A DNA stretch of 51,726 nt. Source: JAGDXO01 sp964541025. Its GTDB lineage: Archaea; Thermoplasmatota; Thermoplasmata; Thermoplasmatales; GCA-001856825. Below are positions 34,226 to 41,770 of the stretch, in pieces. The DNA is taken from NCBI GenBank assembly GCA_964541025.1, contig CAZIOW010000008.1:1-51726 (forward strand), read 5' to 3'. The notes under the pieces were generated by a model. The model was not told the DNA's origin and searched no databases. It worked only from the letters and a program-made list of their open reading frames with translations. Within the stretch, counting starts at the first letter, position 1. Each line of letters starts with the position of its first letter. A program made the position numbers and the translations under genes.

Positions 34226-35095
34226 ATGCTAATGAGGTCTTCCCTTGAAGAAAAAATAGACAGTGATGCCGCTCAGTCTTTCAGAAACAGATTATATGCA
34301 AATGGGAAGAGCAAGAATACAGTTAAAATGTACGGCTATATTGCCCAAAAATATCTTGAATTTATAAAATTTGATAAGAAAAAAATTACAAGAGAGAGTA
34401 TTGAGGATTTTAAAGAATATCTATCACTTGATCTTGGATATTCAAAAACATCAGTTTATCTTTACGTAAGGGCTCTGCAGGCCTTTTTGGATTTTCTGGA
34501 AATAAAAGATCTTGGGCCGCTTAACCCACCAAAACGGCCGCAAAAAGTGCCGAATTATCTGGTGGAAGCAGAAGTTTCAAGAATACTGGAAAGCTGCAGG
34601 AATACAAAGGAGAAACTATTGGTGGAATTACTGGCATACACAGGAGTTAGGGTGTCTGAGCTTTGCTCTATAAGGGTTAGTGATATTGACCTTGAGAATA
34701 AATCACTAAAGATAAGAGGGGGGAAAGGAGACAAGGACAGGCTCGTAATATTCAGTGATAAAATAATTCCCGATCTAAAAAAATACATAATGGAATTAAA
34801 AGAGAGAAAGGGAAAAGTTGAATTTCTATTCCCAACCGCAAAAAGTAGAAAGATCTCGCCCGTGACAGTCGAGAGAATTGTCCGGAGTCTGGCCAAAAAA
34901 GCTGGAATCAATAAGAAGGTTACTCCACACGTTCTGAGACACACTTTTGCAACTTCCCTTCTCAGAAATGGTGCTGATATAAGGATAATACAAGTTTTAC
35001 TGGGACATGCAAGTATAAGTACAACTCAGATATACACCCACGTAGATGACGGAGCACTTAGAAGGAGTTACGAGAAATATGCACCCTCTTATTGA
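34226..35095 (+). CDS. xerA: XerA tyrosine recombinase
   Basis: A 289-residue tyrosine recombinase of the archaeal XerA type, which resolves chromosome dimers at dif. An N-terminal SAM-like DNA-binding domain (FRNRLYANGKSKNTVKMYG) precedes the catalytic domain with R142 in YTGVRVSEL, K167 in GGKGDKDR, H235-x2-R238 in PHVLRHTFAT, H261 in LLGHASISTTQ and nucleophile Y270. Length and full catalytic set match XerA/XerC rather than a phage integrase, and no phage genes or attachment repeats flank it. ATG at 34226 is used; 34232 is possible. The next gene starts 17 bases inside its end, and a palindrome overlaps its promoter. Confidence 0.92.
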   Translation: MLMRSSLEEKIDSDAAQSFRNRLYANGKSKNTVKMYGYIAQKYLEFIKFDKKKITRESIEDFKEYLSLDLGYSKTSVYLYVRALQAFLDFLEIKDLGPLNPPKRPQKVPNYLVEAEVSRILESCRNTKEKLLVELLAYTGVRVSELCSIRVSDIDLENKSLKIRGGKGDKDRLVIFSDKIIPDLKKYIMELKERKGKVEFLFPTAKSRKISPVTVERIVRSLAKKAGINKKVTPHVLRHTFATSLLRNGADIRIIQVLLGHASISTTQIYTHVDDGALRRSYEKYAPSY

Positions 35096-35726
35096 AATAT
35101 ATCACAATTACGGTGCTAAAGATGAAATTGTACTTTCAAACGATCTAGTATGTAAGATATTTGGCAATATCAGTTTTGTCCCAGCCAGAACGTCAGCGTA
35201 TATAGCTAAGGCCCTGAATATAGACCCAAAAACAGTTGAATGGCACATAAGGAAATTGAGTGACGCAAACTTGGTTTCTGTCAACAAAGAAAGAAATAAA
35301 TACTGGCTTAAGGGAATCATAGAAGAAAATGAACTGAAATATTTCGAAGCTCTGAATTTTTCTGCATCCTATGTGATCATGTCAAATTTAATGCAAAAGA
35401 AGGAAATAAAGTTGGATGAATTAGGACTGAACAAGGTAACTGCAAGCAAGAAAATAAAGCTCCTGGAAAACGTGGGATTTATAAATGAAAATAGAAGGGG
35501 AAAGGAACTATACCTTACAATTAATGAGGAATTTTCAAAATTTCAGAATTTACTCAAATACAGGTCAAATTTATTCATAACAAATTATCTTAGAAGGCTA
35601 AGATTATCTAAAATATATTATGAGATATTGAATGTTACAGATTTTAGTATTTCAATAGATACAAATCATGAAATCCCAATCATACTATCAAGAGACCCTA
35701 TCTATACGGTGATAAAATATGGATAA
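35079..35726 (+). CDS. Winged helix-turn-helix transcriptional regulator
   Basis: A 215-residue DNA-binding protein with two winged-helix-like units: ISFVPARTSAYIAKALNIDPKTVEWHIRKLSDANLVSVNK near the start and a weaker second one around ELGLNKVTASKKIKLLENVGFINENRRGKE (each quoted as two short pieces of one helix-turn-helix). No ligand-binding domain is obvious. The frame is open from 35046 inside xerA, but ATG at 35079, preceded by GAAGGAG, gives the natural N-terminus. It overlaps xerA by 17 bases and rpiA by eight, so the three form one operon; it may control that operon through the upstream palindrome, which is inference. Confidence 0.75.
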   Translation: MHPLIEIYHNYGAKDEIVLSNDLVCKIFGNISFVPARTSAYIAKALNIDPKTVEWHIRKLSDANLVSVNKERNKYWLKGIIEENELKYFEALNFSASYVIMSNLMQKKEIKLDELGLNKVTASKKIKLLENVGFINENRRGKELYLTINEEFSKFQNLLKYRSNLFITNYLRRLRLSKIYYEILNVTDFSISIDTNHEIPIILSRDPIYTVIKYG

Positions 35727-36372
35727 GAAGATATTAGCTGCAAAAGAAGCCCTGAAATTTATATCTCATGGCAATGTTGTTGGGCTTGGTACAGGTACAA
35801 CAGCAAATGAATTTATAAAATTATTGGCGACAAATGAAATTAGTAAATCTATTGTAGGAGTGGCAACTTCCATAAATACTGAAAATCTTGCTAGGAGTTT
35901 GGGTATACAAATGGTTGATATAGATTCAGTGGATAGGATCGATGTCACAGTTGATGGAGCTGATGAGATAGATCCAATGGGAAATCTCCTGAAGGGAGGA
36001 GGAGGAGCCCTTACAAGAGAAAAAAAGGTAGCATTGAGTTCAAGAAATTACGTTATAATAGTATCAGACGAAAAAATGGTAAAAAAAATACCAGATCATA
36101 TGGGAATACCAATAGAAATCATTCAATTTGGAAAGAAAAAGACAATTGAATGCATTGAGGATTTGAAATTTATCTGTAGATTGAGGGAGAACTTCATAAC
36201 TGATAATGGTAATGTAGTTGTGGATTGTATCCCCACAAATGATATGGATGTTACAATTTTAAATCAGCAGATAAAAGGCCTTAATGGAGTCGTTGAGACA
36301 GGTCTATTTTTGAAATTCAAAAAGACAATTATAATTTCTGATGGTAAGGAAGTGAAAATAATAAAAAACTAA
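35719..36372 (+). CDS. rpiA: Ribose-5-phosphate isomerase A
   Basis: A 217-residue enzyme interconverting ribose 5-phosphate and ribulose 5-phosphate, needed for nucleotide and aromatic amino-acid precursors. The phosphate-binding VGLGTGTTANEFIKLL loop is at residues 16-31, the DVTVDGADEIDPMGNLLKGGGGALTREK block holds the catalytic residues (Asp, Glu and Lys), and a closing DKKTI-like segment is replaced by KFKKTIIISDG. Length is normal for the family (about 220). It is translationally coupled to the upstream regulator (eight-base overlap) and meets the next gene tail to tail with four shared bases. Confidence 0.94.
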   Translation: MDKKILAAKEALKFISHGNVVGLGTGTTANEFIKLLATNEISKSIVGVATSINTENLARSLGIQMVDIDSVDRIDVTVDGADEIDPMGNLLKGGGGALTREKKVALSSRNYVIIVSDEKMVKKIPDHMGIPIEIIQFGKKKTIECIEDLKFICRLRENFITDNGNVVVDCIPTNDMDVTILNQQIKGLNGVVETGLFLKFKKTIIISDGKEVKIIKN

Positions 36373-36728
36373 ATTAATTTCTGGATTTGACCTAATACAT
36401 TCTGCATATCCTCTATTTTTTTCTTCTGTTCCTCTTCAAGTTCCTTTACTATCTCTCCAAAAGGCTTAGACAATCTATAACCGTGAACAGGTCTTCCTTT
36501 TCCTTCCTTCTTTATATCTCTCTTAACAATCCATCCATGCTCTTTAAGAATTCTCATTGCGATTGAAACTTCCGGCTGCCTTAAATTTGCATTTTTCTCA
36601 ATTTCCACAGAGGTTGTCTCAGGCTTTCCTTTCATATAAACCAAGGCCTTAGCAACATTTCTGGGAACTCCCATCTGCATTAGTAGCGCAGACAATTTAT
36701 CGTCCTCTGATGTAAATCCCTGTGTCAT
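36369..36728 (-). CDS. HTH transcriptional regulator (TrmB/ArsR-like)
   Basis: A 119-residue single-domain DNA-binding protein. Residues about 12-80 form a winged helix: LLMQMGVPRNVAKALVYMKG, TTSVEIEKNANLRQPEVSIA (recognition helix region), and RDIKKEGKGRPVHGYRLS for the wing. The last 35 residues are a Glu/Lys-rich helix (GEIVKELEEEQKKKIEDMQN) that probably dimerises. Size and look fit the archaeal TrmB-like or ArsR-like one-domain regulators. It is divergent from the ribonucleotide reductase gene, whose promoter carries a tandem repeat, making it a candidate regulator of both; no target is proven. Confidence 0.82.
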   Translation of the reverse strand: MTQGFTSEDDKLSALLMQMGVPRNVAKALVYMKGKPETTSVEIEKNANLRQPEVSIAMRILKEHGWIVKRDIKKEGKGRPVHGYRLSKPFGEIVKELEEEQKKKIEDMQNVLGQIQKLI

Positions 36729-36842
36729 ATCCCTATAAATAAAAATTCATATTTATATTTTATCATATTTATTAAGAGACTTTTTGTGAAATGTTTCCAT
36801 AATATTCAATGAATATCTAAATTTTTTGCATATGAAAAGGAT

Positions 36843-36875
36843 TGATCATATACTAAAGATAGAGTGATCATATAC
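36843..36875. promoter_or_regulatory. Tandem TGATCATATAC operator-like repeat before nrdJ
   Basis: TGATCATATAC occurs at 36843-36853 and again at 36865-36875, exactly 22 bases apart, or two DNA turns, so both copies face the same side of the helix. Each contains palindromic TGATCA. The pair ends right before the TATA-like TTTAATATAAAC (36878-36889) of the ribonucleotide reductase gene, in the divergent gap shared with the HTH gene. Confidence 0.55.
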
Positions 36876-36973
36876 CTTTTAATATAAACTCTTTGTTTAA
36901 TACAGAATATGTTACCATTGATAACAGAAGTTTTTTTATTGTTCTAATAATAGCTAACACTTACGGTGAAAAA

Positions 36974-39280
36974 ATGTCGAGCGAGGAAGAAGGAGAAGAT
37001 ATGGGATTTATAAAAATCCCGGACGAAACGTTACTCCATTTCAATAATGATGAGCTTAGAGCCAGGGTTTTTGTTGATAAGTATGCTATGAAGGACAAAG
37101 ATGGGTATCTAGTAGAAAAAACTCCACAGGAAATGTGGAAAAGAGTTGCCAGAGAGATAGCCTCCGTGGAAGAAGGAGAAAAGAAAAAAGAATGGGAAGA
37201 AAAATTTTACTGGCTTTTGGAAGATTTCAGAATGGTACCAGGTGGGAGAATACTCTTTGGAGCGGGTCAGGAAAAATATGGAAGAAGAGCGACTCTAAAC
37301 AATTGTTACGTCATTCCTATTCATGATGACTCACTTGAAGCAATATTTGACTGGACCAAAGAAGCTGCGAGAACGTATTCTCTTGGAGGAGGAGTTGGAA
37401 CTGACATAAGTATTCTCAGACCCAAGGGCTCGCCAGTTAACAATGCAGCGCTTAGATCAACTGGCGCTGTTTCCTTTATGAATATAATGTCAGAGACTAC
37501 AGGAACAATTGGACAGGCAGGCAGGAGAGGTGCTCTTATGATTACCATGAAAGTGGATCATCCTGACATATTTGATTTTATAAAGGTGAAGAGGGACCTC
37601 AAAAGCGTAAGATACGCTAACATATCGGTGAGGATCACAGACGAATTCCTCCGGGCAGTGGAAGAAGATGAAGACTTCACGCTTCACTACGAGAGCGAAA
37701 AGGTCAGGAGAATTGAGAGAAAGATTAAGGCAAGGCAACTCTGGAATGAACTCATAGAATCTGCAAGAAACTGGGCAGAACCAGGACTGATATTCTGGGA
37801 TACGATGAAGAAGGAGAGCACATCAGAATACAACGGAATGGAAATTCTCACCACGAATCCCTGCTCAGAAATACCGCTGGAGCCTTATGGAGCATGCAAC
37901 CTCGGGAACGTTAACCTTTCACAGTTTGTAAAGAATGCATTCGAGAATCCCGAAATTGACTGGGACAATCTGGAAAGGGCTATGAGATATTCTGTAAGGT
38001 TCCTAGATGATGTGACTGATTACAACCTTTACAAGCACCCTCTGAAACAACAGACGGAAGAGGCCAAGAAGGGAAGAAGAATAGGTGTAGGCTTCACAGG
38101 ACTTGCAGATATGCTGATTAAAATGAAGATAAAGTATGATTCTGACGAAGCTATAAGGTTTGTCGATGAGCTTTTCACGAGAATCATGAACATAGTTTAC
38201 GATGAGAGCACAAACATAGCTAAGGAGAAGGGAACGTTCCCTGCATTCGACCTTGAGAAGCATTTGAAATCCCCATTCATCAAGAGGCTCGATCCTGCAG
38301 TTCTTGAGAAAATAAGGACAAATGGCCTCAGAAACGTTGCATTATTAACAGTTCCTCCCGTTGGAAGCGGTTCAGCGCTTGCTGGAAGTTCAAGCGGTAT
38401 AGAACCAGTGTTTGCCTTTTCATACACAAGAAGGAGTGAGAGTCTTTCAAAGGATACATTCAGGGTTTTCCATCCCCTGGTAAAGGAATATATGATGGCC
38501 TATGGCATCAGTGATGAAAAGGATCTTCCAGATTATTTTGTAGAAGCGCATAAAATTGACCCAATGTTCAGGGTTAAAATGCAGGCAACAATCCAGAGAT
38601 ACATAGACCACTCTATTTCATCAACTGTAAATCTGCCATCAGATGCAACAACTGATGAAGTAGGAAAAATATATCTTGACGCTTGGAAGGCAGGCTGCAA
38701 GGGAATAACTGTCTATAGGGAAGGATCAAGAGAGGGTATTCTGATCACTGAGAAGGAATTAAATAAAAAGGTAGATCAAAATTTCGATAGGCCTATGGTC
38801 CTGACAGGAAGAACCATTGTATTTCCTCTAATAGAAAGTGGAAAGCTTTACACGACAGTCAATTTTGACGAGGAAGGAAAACCGATGGAAGTTTTTGTAA
38901 ATGTAGGCAAATCAGGGACAGAGGAAAAGGCTTACTCTGAAGCAATAGGAAGGCTCATTTCACTTTATCTACAGCAGGGTGGTGATATATCAAAAGTAAT
39001 AAAGGCATTATCAGGAATAAAGGGCAAGAGTGTTACGTTTGTAAGTGGGATGAAAATTACATCAGTACCAGACGGTGTTGCTAAGGCGATAGAGATATCA
39101 ATGAAGGGAGAACAGCCACAATCAACCCTTACAGAAGGATTCATAGTCAGCAAGCTGAAAACCGAACCTGAACCGAAGAAATCGGCATTTCTGACATGTC
39201 CAAAGTGTGGAAATGATACAATGGTCTCGGAAAACGGATGCCTAACGTGCAAGACTTGCGGCTATTCAAAGTGCGAATAA
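36974..39280 (+). CDS. nrdJ: Adenosylcobalamin-dependent (class II) ribonucleotide reductase
   Basis: A 768-residue enzyme that makes deoxyribonucleotides for DNA synthesis using a B12-derived radical. Visible motifs are ATLNNCYVIP with C111, the GGGVGTDISILRPKGS loop, NPCSEIPLEPYGACNLGNV with C297 and E299 (active site), and SGSALAGSSSGIEPVFAF. The C-terminus is a zinc-ribbon-like CPKCGND and CKTCGYSKC tail that includes the redox-shuttle Cys pair expected of class II enzymes. The frame is open to a TTG at 36893, but GGTGA at 36965-36969 followed by ATG at 36974 sets the start. A promoter repeat and a divergent HTH gene suggest regulation. The 70-residue gene follows after 13 bases. Confidence 0.93.
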   Translation: MSSEEEGEDMGFIKIPDETLLHFNNDELRARVFVDKYAMKDKDGYLVEKTPQEMWKRVAREIASVEEGEKKKEWEEKFYWLLEDFRMVPGGRILFGAGQEKYGRRATLNNCYVIPIHDDSLEAIFDWTKEAARTYSLGGGVGTDISILRPKGSPVNNAALRSTGAVSFMNIMSETTGTIGQAGRRGALMITMKVDHPDIFDFIKVKRDLKSVRYANISVRITDEFLRAVEEDEDFTLHYESEKVRRIERKIKARQLWNELIESARNWAEPGLIFWDTMKKESTSEYNGMEILTTNPCSEIPLEPYGACNLGNVNLSQFVKNAFENPEIDWDNLERAMRYSVRFLDDVTDYNLYKHPLKQQTEEAKKGRRIGVGFTGLADMLIKMKIKYDSDEAIRFVDELFTRIMNIVYDESTNIAKEKGTFPAFDLEKHLKSPFIKRLDPAVLEKIRTNGLRNVALLTVPPVGSGSALAGSSSGIEPVFAFSYTRRSESLSKDTFRVFHPLVKEYMMAYGISDEKDLPDYFVEAHKIDPMFRVKMQATIQRYIDHSISSTVNLPSDATTDEVGKIYLDAWKAGCKGITVYREGSREGILITEKELNKKVDQNFDRPMVLTGRTIVFPLIESGKLYTTVNFDEEGKPMEVFVNVGKSGTEEKAYSEAIGRLISLYLQQGGDISKVIKALSGIKGKSVTFVSGMKITSVPDGVAKAIEISMKGEQPQSTLTEGFIVSKLKTEPEPKKSAFLTCPKCGNDTMVSENGCLTCKTCGYSKCE

Positions 39281-39293
39281 TGGTGGAGCATAG

Positions 39294-39506
39294 ATGAACA
39301 GAAGAGAGCTCATTAGGATAGAAATCCGTTACCTAATAAGAGAGCATCTGAAAGGGAATAGGGACAGTGAAACAATCATTGAGGCATATATGAAGGATAT
39401 CAACAATCTTGAATTCAGGGAGATGATAGCTTATAGGGAATATCTAAATTTCTCGATCAATAAATACTATGATTCAATTGACGGCTTTAAGAAATATATA
39501 TCGTGA
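39294..39506 (+). CDS. Small protein downstream of nrdJ, function unknown
   Basis: A 70-residue charged, largely helical protein (RELIRIEIRYLIREHLKGN and FREMIAYREYLNFSINKYYD). It begins 13 bases after the ribonucleotide reductase stop, with a GGTGGAG ribosome binding site, so it is very probably translated from the same message. It has no cysteines or known motif and is not a recognisable NrdR or NrdI. A T-rich stretch follows and could end the transcript. Being second in a reductase operon, it may assist the reductase, but that is guesswork. Confidence 0.65.
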   Translation: MNRRELIRIEIRYLIREHLKGNRDSETIIEAYMKDINNLEFREMIAYREYLNFSINKYYDSIDGFKKYIS

Positions 39507-39569
39507 CTAAAATATTTATTATATTTTATTATTTTAAATATAAATTTTCCATCTCCATAAACTATTGGG

Positions 39570-39583
39570 AATATATTTAAAAT
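39570..39583 (+). promoter_or_regulatory. Likely TATA box of the L3 ribosomal operon
   Basis: An AT-rich GAATATATTTAAAA element would start transcription near 39605-39610, leaving a leader of about 145 bases. A second TATA-like TTTAAATA (39634-39641) would start within the folded region. Which one is used cannot be decided by eye. Confidence 0.4.
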
Positions 39584-39644
39584 CATATTCAAATATTTTT
39601 ATGTTGATTTAATTCTAGAATAGATGCGATCTCTTTAAATACGA

Positions 39645-39747
39645 TCACGTGTTTTTGGAGAAGCATTAGCTTCACGTCTCAGGCAAAATGCCTATGATGC
39701 TCCAGAAATTGTGGCAGCATCAAGACGCAACGGCAATGCATCGGTGA
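39645..39747 (+). ncRNA. Structured, GC-richer leader of the L3 ribosomal operon
   Basis: Visible pairings are GAAGC/GCTTC (39660-39664 and 39669-39673, ATTA loop), AGGCA/TGCCT (39681-39685 and 39689-39693), and GATGCT-CCA with TGG-AGCATC (39696-39704 and 39711-39721, one bulged C, about 7-base loop). CGTCT (39675-39679) can pair with AGACG (39723-39727), closing a three-way junction around the last two hairpins. It is clearly richer in G and C than the AT-rich promoter beside it, a usual sign of a functional RNA in AT-rich archaea. It ends at the L3 ribosome binding site GGTGA (39743-39747), suggesting control of the operon, for example by a ribosomal protein. Confidence 0.5.
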
Positions 39748-39753
39748 ATAAAT

Positions 39754-40743
39754 ATGGCAACGCCAAATCATTCAAGACACGGGTCTATGGGATACTATCC
39801 CAGGAAAAGGGCAAGGTCTATTATACCTCATATAAGATCTTGGCCGGAGATAGATGGGAAACCAAAGCTGCAGGGGTTTGTAGGATTCAAGGCAGGTACC
39901 ACGCACGCCCTGTTTGTTGACTACAGGAAGAACAGCACTACAGCTGGATCAGAAGTATCATCATCTGTAACTGTGGTAGAAGTACCTCCGGTAAAGGTTG
40001 TTGGGGTGAGATATTATGGATCTAATCCATATGGAGAATATTCATTGGGTGAAATTCTTGATAAGAACTCCCTTAATGAACTAAAGGAAGTTATGCCTGT
40101 TTCTAAAGAATATAAGACCAAGGAAATTAATTATAATGAGGTAAGCAATGTAAATGTCCTTGTTCTTATTCAAAATAAAAAACTTAAGGCAATATCAAAG
40201 AAAGTTCCAGATATAACAGAGATAAGGGTTGGAGGGGGGACCTTAAAGGAAAGGATAGAATATGCACATGGACTATTGGGTAAGGAGGTCTCCTTTGATG
40301 AGTTCTCAAAACCCGGAAAATTTGTGGATGTTGTAGCAGTAACAAAGGGAAAGGGATTTCAGGGGCATATTAAGAGATGGGGAGTGAAGTTGCTTCCTTA
40401 TAAGAACAGAAAACACAGAAGAATGATTGGTACGTTGGGGCCGTGGCACCCAGACTGGGTTAGAAATACAGTACCTCAGGCTGGACAGACTGGATTCCAT
40501 CAGAGAACTGAATTCAATAAAAGAATACTCTTCTATGGAAATCCATCTGAAAAATCCATTACACCAAATGGAGGATTTGTGAATTACGGTGAGGTCGTGA
40601 ATAATTACATATTGATTCATGGCTCTATTCCAGGACCAGTAAAGAGAATTATCAAATTCAGGGACCCCGTAAGGCAAATATCAAAGGATGTTGATTCGAT
40701 AAAGTTGACTTATGTGTCCACTGAAAGCAAACAGGGGGTATAA
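39754..40743 (+). CDS. rpl3: Ribosomal protein L3 (uL3)
   Basis: First gene of the ribosomal operon, 329 residues. L3 is a primary-assembly large-subunit protein near the peptidyl transferase centre. The archaeal N-terminus (HSRHGSMGYYPRKRA) and the central TKGKGFQGHIKRWG and GPWHPDWVRNTVPQAGQTGFHQRT blocks are typical. The ATG follows GGTGA at seven bases. The frame 39711-39920 seen upstream is a shadow. Upstream lies the folded leader. Confidence 0.97.
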   Translation: MATPNHSRHGSMGYYPRKRARSIIPHIRSWPEIDGKPKLQGFVGFKAGTTHALFVDYRKNSTTAGSEVSSSVTVVEVPPVKVVGVRYYGSNPYGEYSLGEILDKNSLNELKEVMPVSKEYKTKEINYNEVSNVNVLVLIQNKKLKAISKKVPDITEIRVGGGTLKERIEYAHGLLGKEVSFDEFSKPGKFVDVVAVTKGKGFQGHIKRWGVKLLPYKNRKHRRMIGTLGPWHPDWVRNTVPQAGQTGFHQRTEFNKRILFYGNPSEKSITPNGGFVNYGEVVNNYILIHGSIPGPVKRIIKFRDPVRQISKDVDSIKLTYVSTESKQGV

Positions 40744-40745
40744 AT

Positions 40746-41504
40746 ATGGCAATAATCTTTTCATTAAATGGAGAAAAGGCGAAGGAAATAGAATTACCCA
40801 AAATATTCAGTCATCCCATCAGGGAAGATCTGATAGTGCAGTTCTTTAAAACTTATATGTCAAATTCAAGGGTTCCATATGGATCGTATTATTTTGCAGG
40901 TAATAGAAGAGTTGGCCATAACCTAGGTCCTAATCATGGAATATCAAGGTATCCTAGGGTTTCCGGAACTACTAGAGGGGTACTTCTTTCAAATGCTAGA
41001 GGTGGAAGATCCGCTCATCATCCAGTAGTTGAAAGGGACTGGCATTTAAAAATGAATGAAAAACAGAGAAGACTGGCAAAATTTTCAGCATTGGCTTCAA
41101 CAGCAAATATTGAGTATGTGAAGAAAAGAGGTCATATTTTCAATGTGGAATCTTTACCAGTTATTATTGAAGATGGTTTTGAAAAAATCTCCGAGACTGC
41201 AGAGATTGTGAAGTTATTCCAGAAGATCGGAATATATGATGATATAGAAAGAGCAAAGGAAGGAACAAAGATCAGAGCAGGAAGAGGAAAGAGCAGAGGA
41301 AGGAAATACATCACTCCGAAAAGCATACTCATAGTTGTTAAAAATAAGGAAAAAATTGAGAAGGCAGTGAAAAATCTCCCTGGAGTCGATGTTTCAAGTC
41401 CTGAAGACCTTAATGCATACCTTCTGGCTCCAGGAGGGCATCCAGGTAGACTAGTCGTTGTCTCGGAACCTGCTCTTGAAGTTATTAAGGGGTGGGATGA
41501 ATGA
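40746..41504 (+). CDS. rpl4: Ribosomal protein L4 (uL4)
   Basis: A 252-residue large-subunit protein with a globular part and the internal extension (RVPYGSYYFAGNRRVGHNLG and following) that lines the peptide exit tunnel. Archaeal/eukaryotic-type length and the GRGKSRGRKYITPKS block fit. It starts two bases after the L3 stop, with GGGGGT as ribosome binding site, and its stop overlaps the L23 start. In bacteria L4 also represses the operon through a leader RNA; whether that happens here is unknown. Confidence 0.97.
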   Translation: MAIIFSLNGEKAKEIELPKIFSHPIREDLIVQFFKTYMSNSRVPYGSYYFAGNRRVGHNLGPNHGISRYPRVSGTTRGVLLSNARGGRSAHHPVVERDWHLKMNEKQRRLAKFSALASTANIEYVKKRGHIFNVESLPVIIEDGFEKISETAEIVKLFQKIGIYDDIERAKEGTKIRAGRGKSRGRKYITPKSILIVVKNKEKIEKAVKNLPGVDVSSPEDLNAYLLAPGGHPGRLVVVSEPALEVIKGWDE

Positions 41505-41761
41505 ATAATCCATATGATATCCTTTTGAAACCATTTGTTACAGAAAAATCAATGTTGCAGATTGAGAGAGAAAATAAAATCTGGTTTATAGTTAATGAAA
41601 AGGCCACTAGAAGCCAGATTAAAAAGGCAGTTGAAAATATATCTGGAATGAAAGTAGAAGATGTGAACATTATGAGAGATAAGGAAGGAAAAAAAGCTAT
41701 AGTGAAAATAGCAAAAAGCTTCTCAGCGGAGGAGCTTGCAACGAAGTTGGGGATATTCTGA
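41501..41761 (+). CDS. rpl23: Ribosomal protein L23 (uL23)
   Basis: An 86-residue protein at the rim of the exit tunnel, where signal recognition particle and chaperones dock. LLKPFVTEKSMLQIERENKIWF is the family N-terminal pattern. Start and L4 stop overlap by four bases (ATGA). Length is normal for archaea. Confidence 0.96.
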   Translation: MNNPYDILLKPFVTEKSMLQIERENKIWFIVNEKATRSQIKKAVENISGMKVEDVNIMRDKEGKKAIVKIAKSFSAEELATKLGIF

Positions 41762-41770
41762 GGTGATGTA

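Noticed and set aside
34226..35095. Tyrosine recombinase as integrase of a mobile element
   Set aside because: No phage or plasmid genes, no flanking direct repeat at a tRNA, length and motifs match XerA, and it is in an operon with rpiA.
36893..36973. TTG-started N-terminal extension of the ribonucleotide reductase
   Set aside because: It has no ribosome binding site and contains promoter-like sequence; GGTGA before ATG at 36974 is a clear start.
39639..39920. An open frame ahead of and across the L3 start that reads as a plausible peptide (RLRQNAYDAPEIVAAS)
   Set aside because: No ATG before 39711-GTG, no ribosome binding site, and it runs out of frame through L3. The base-pairing pattern explains the upstream part better as RNA.
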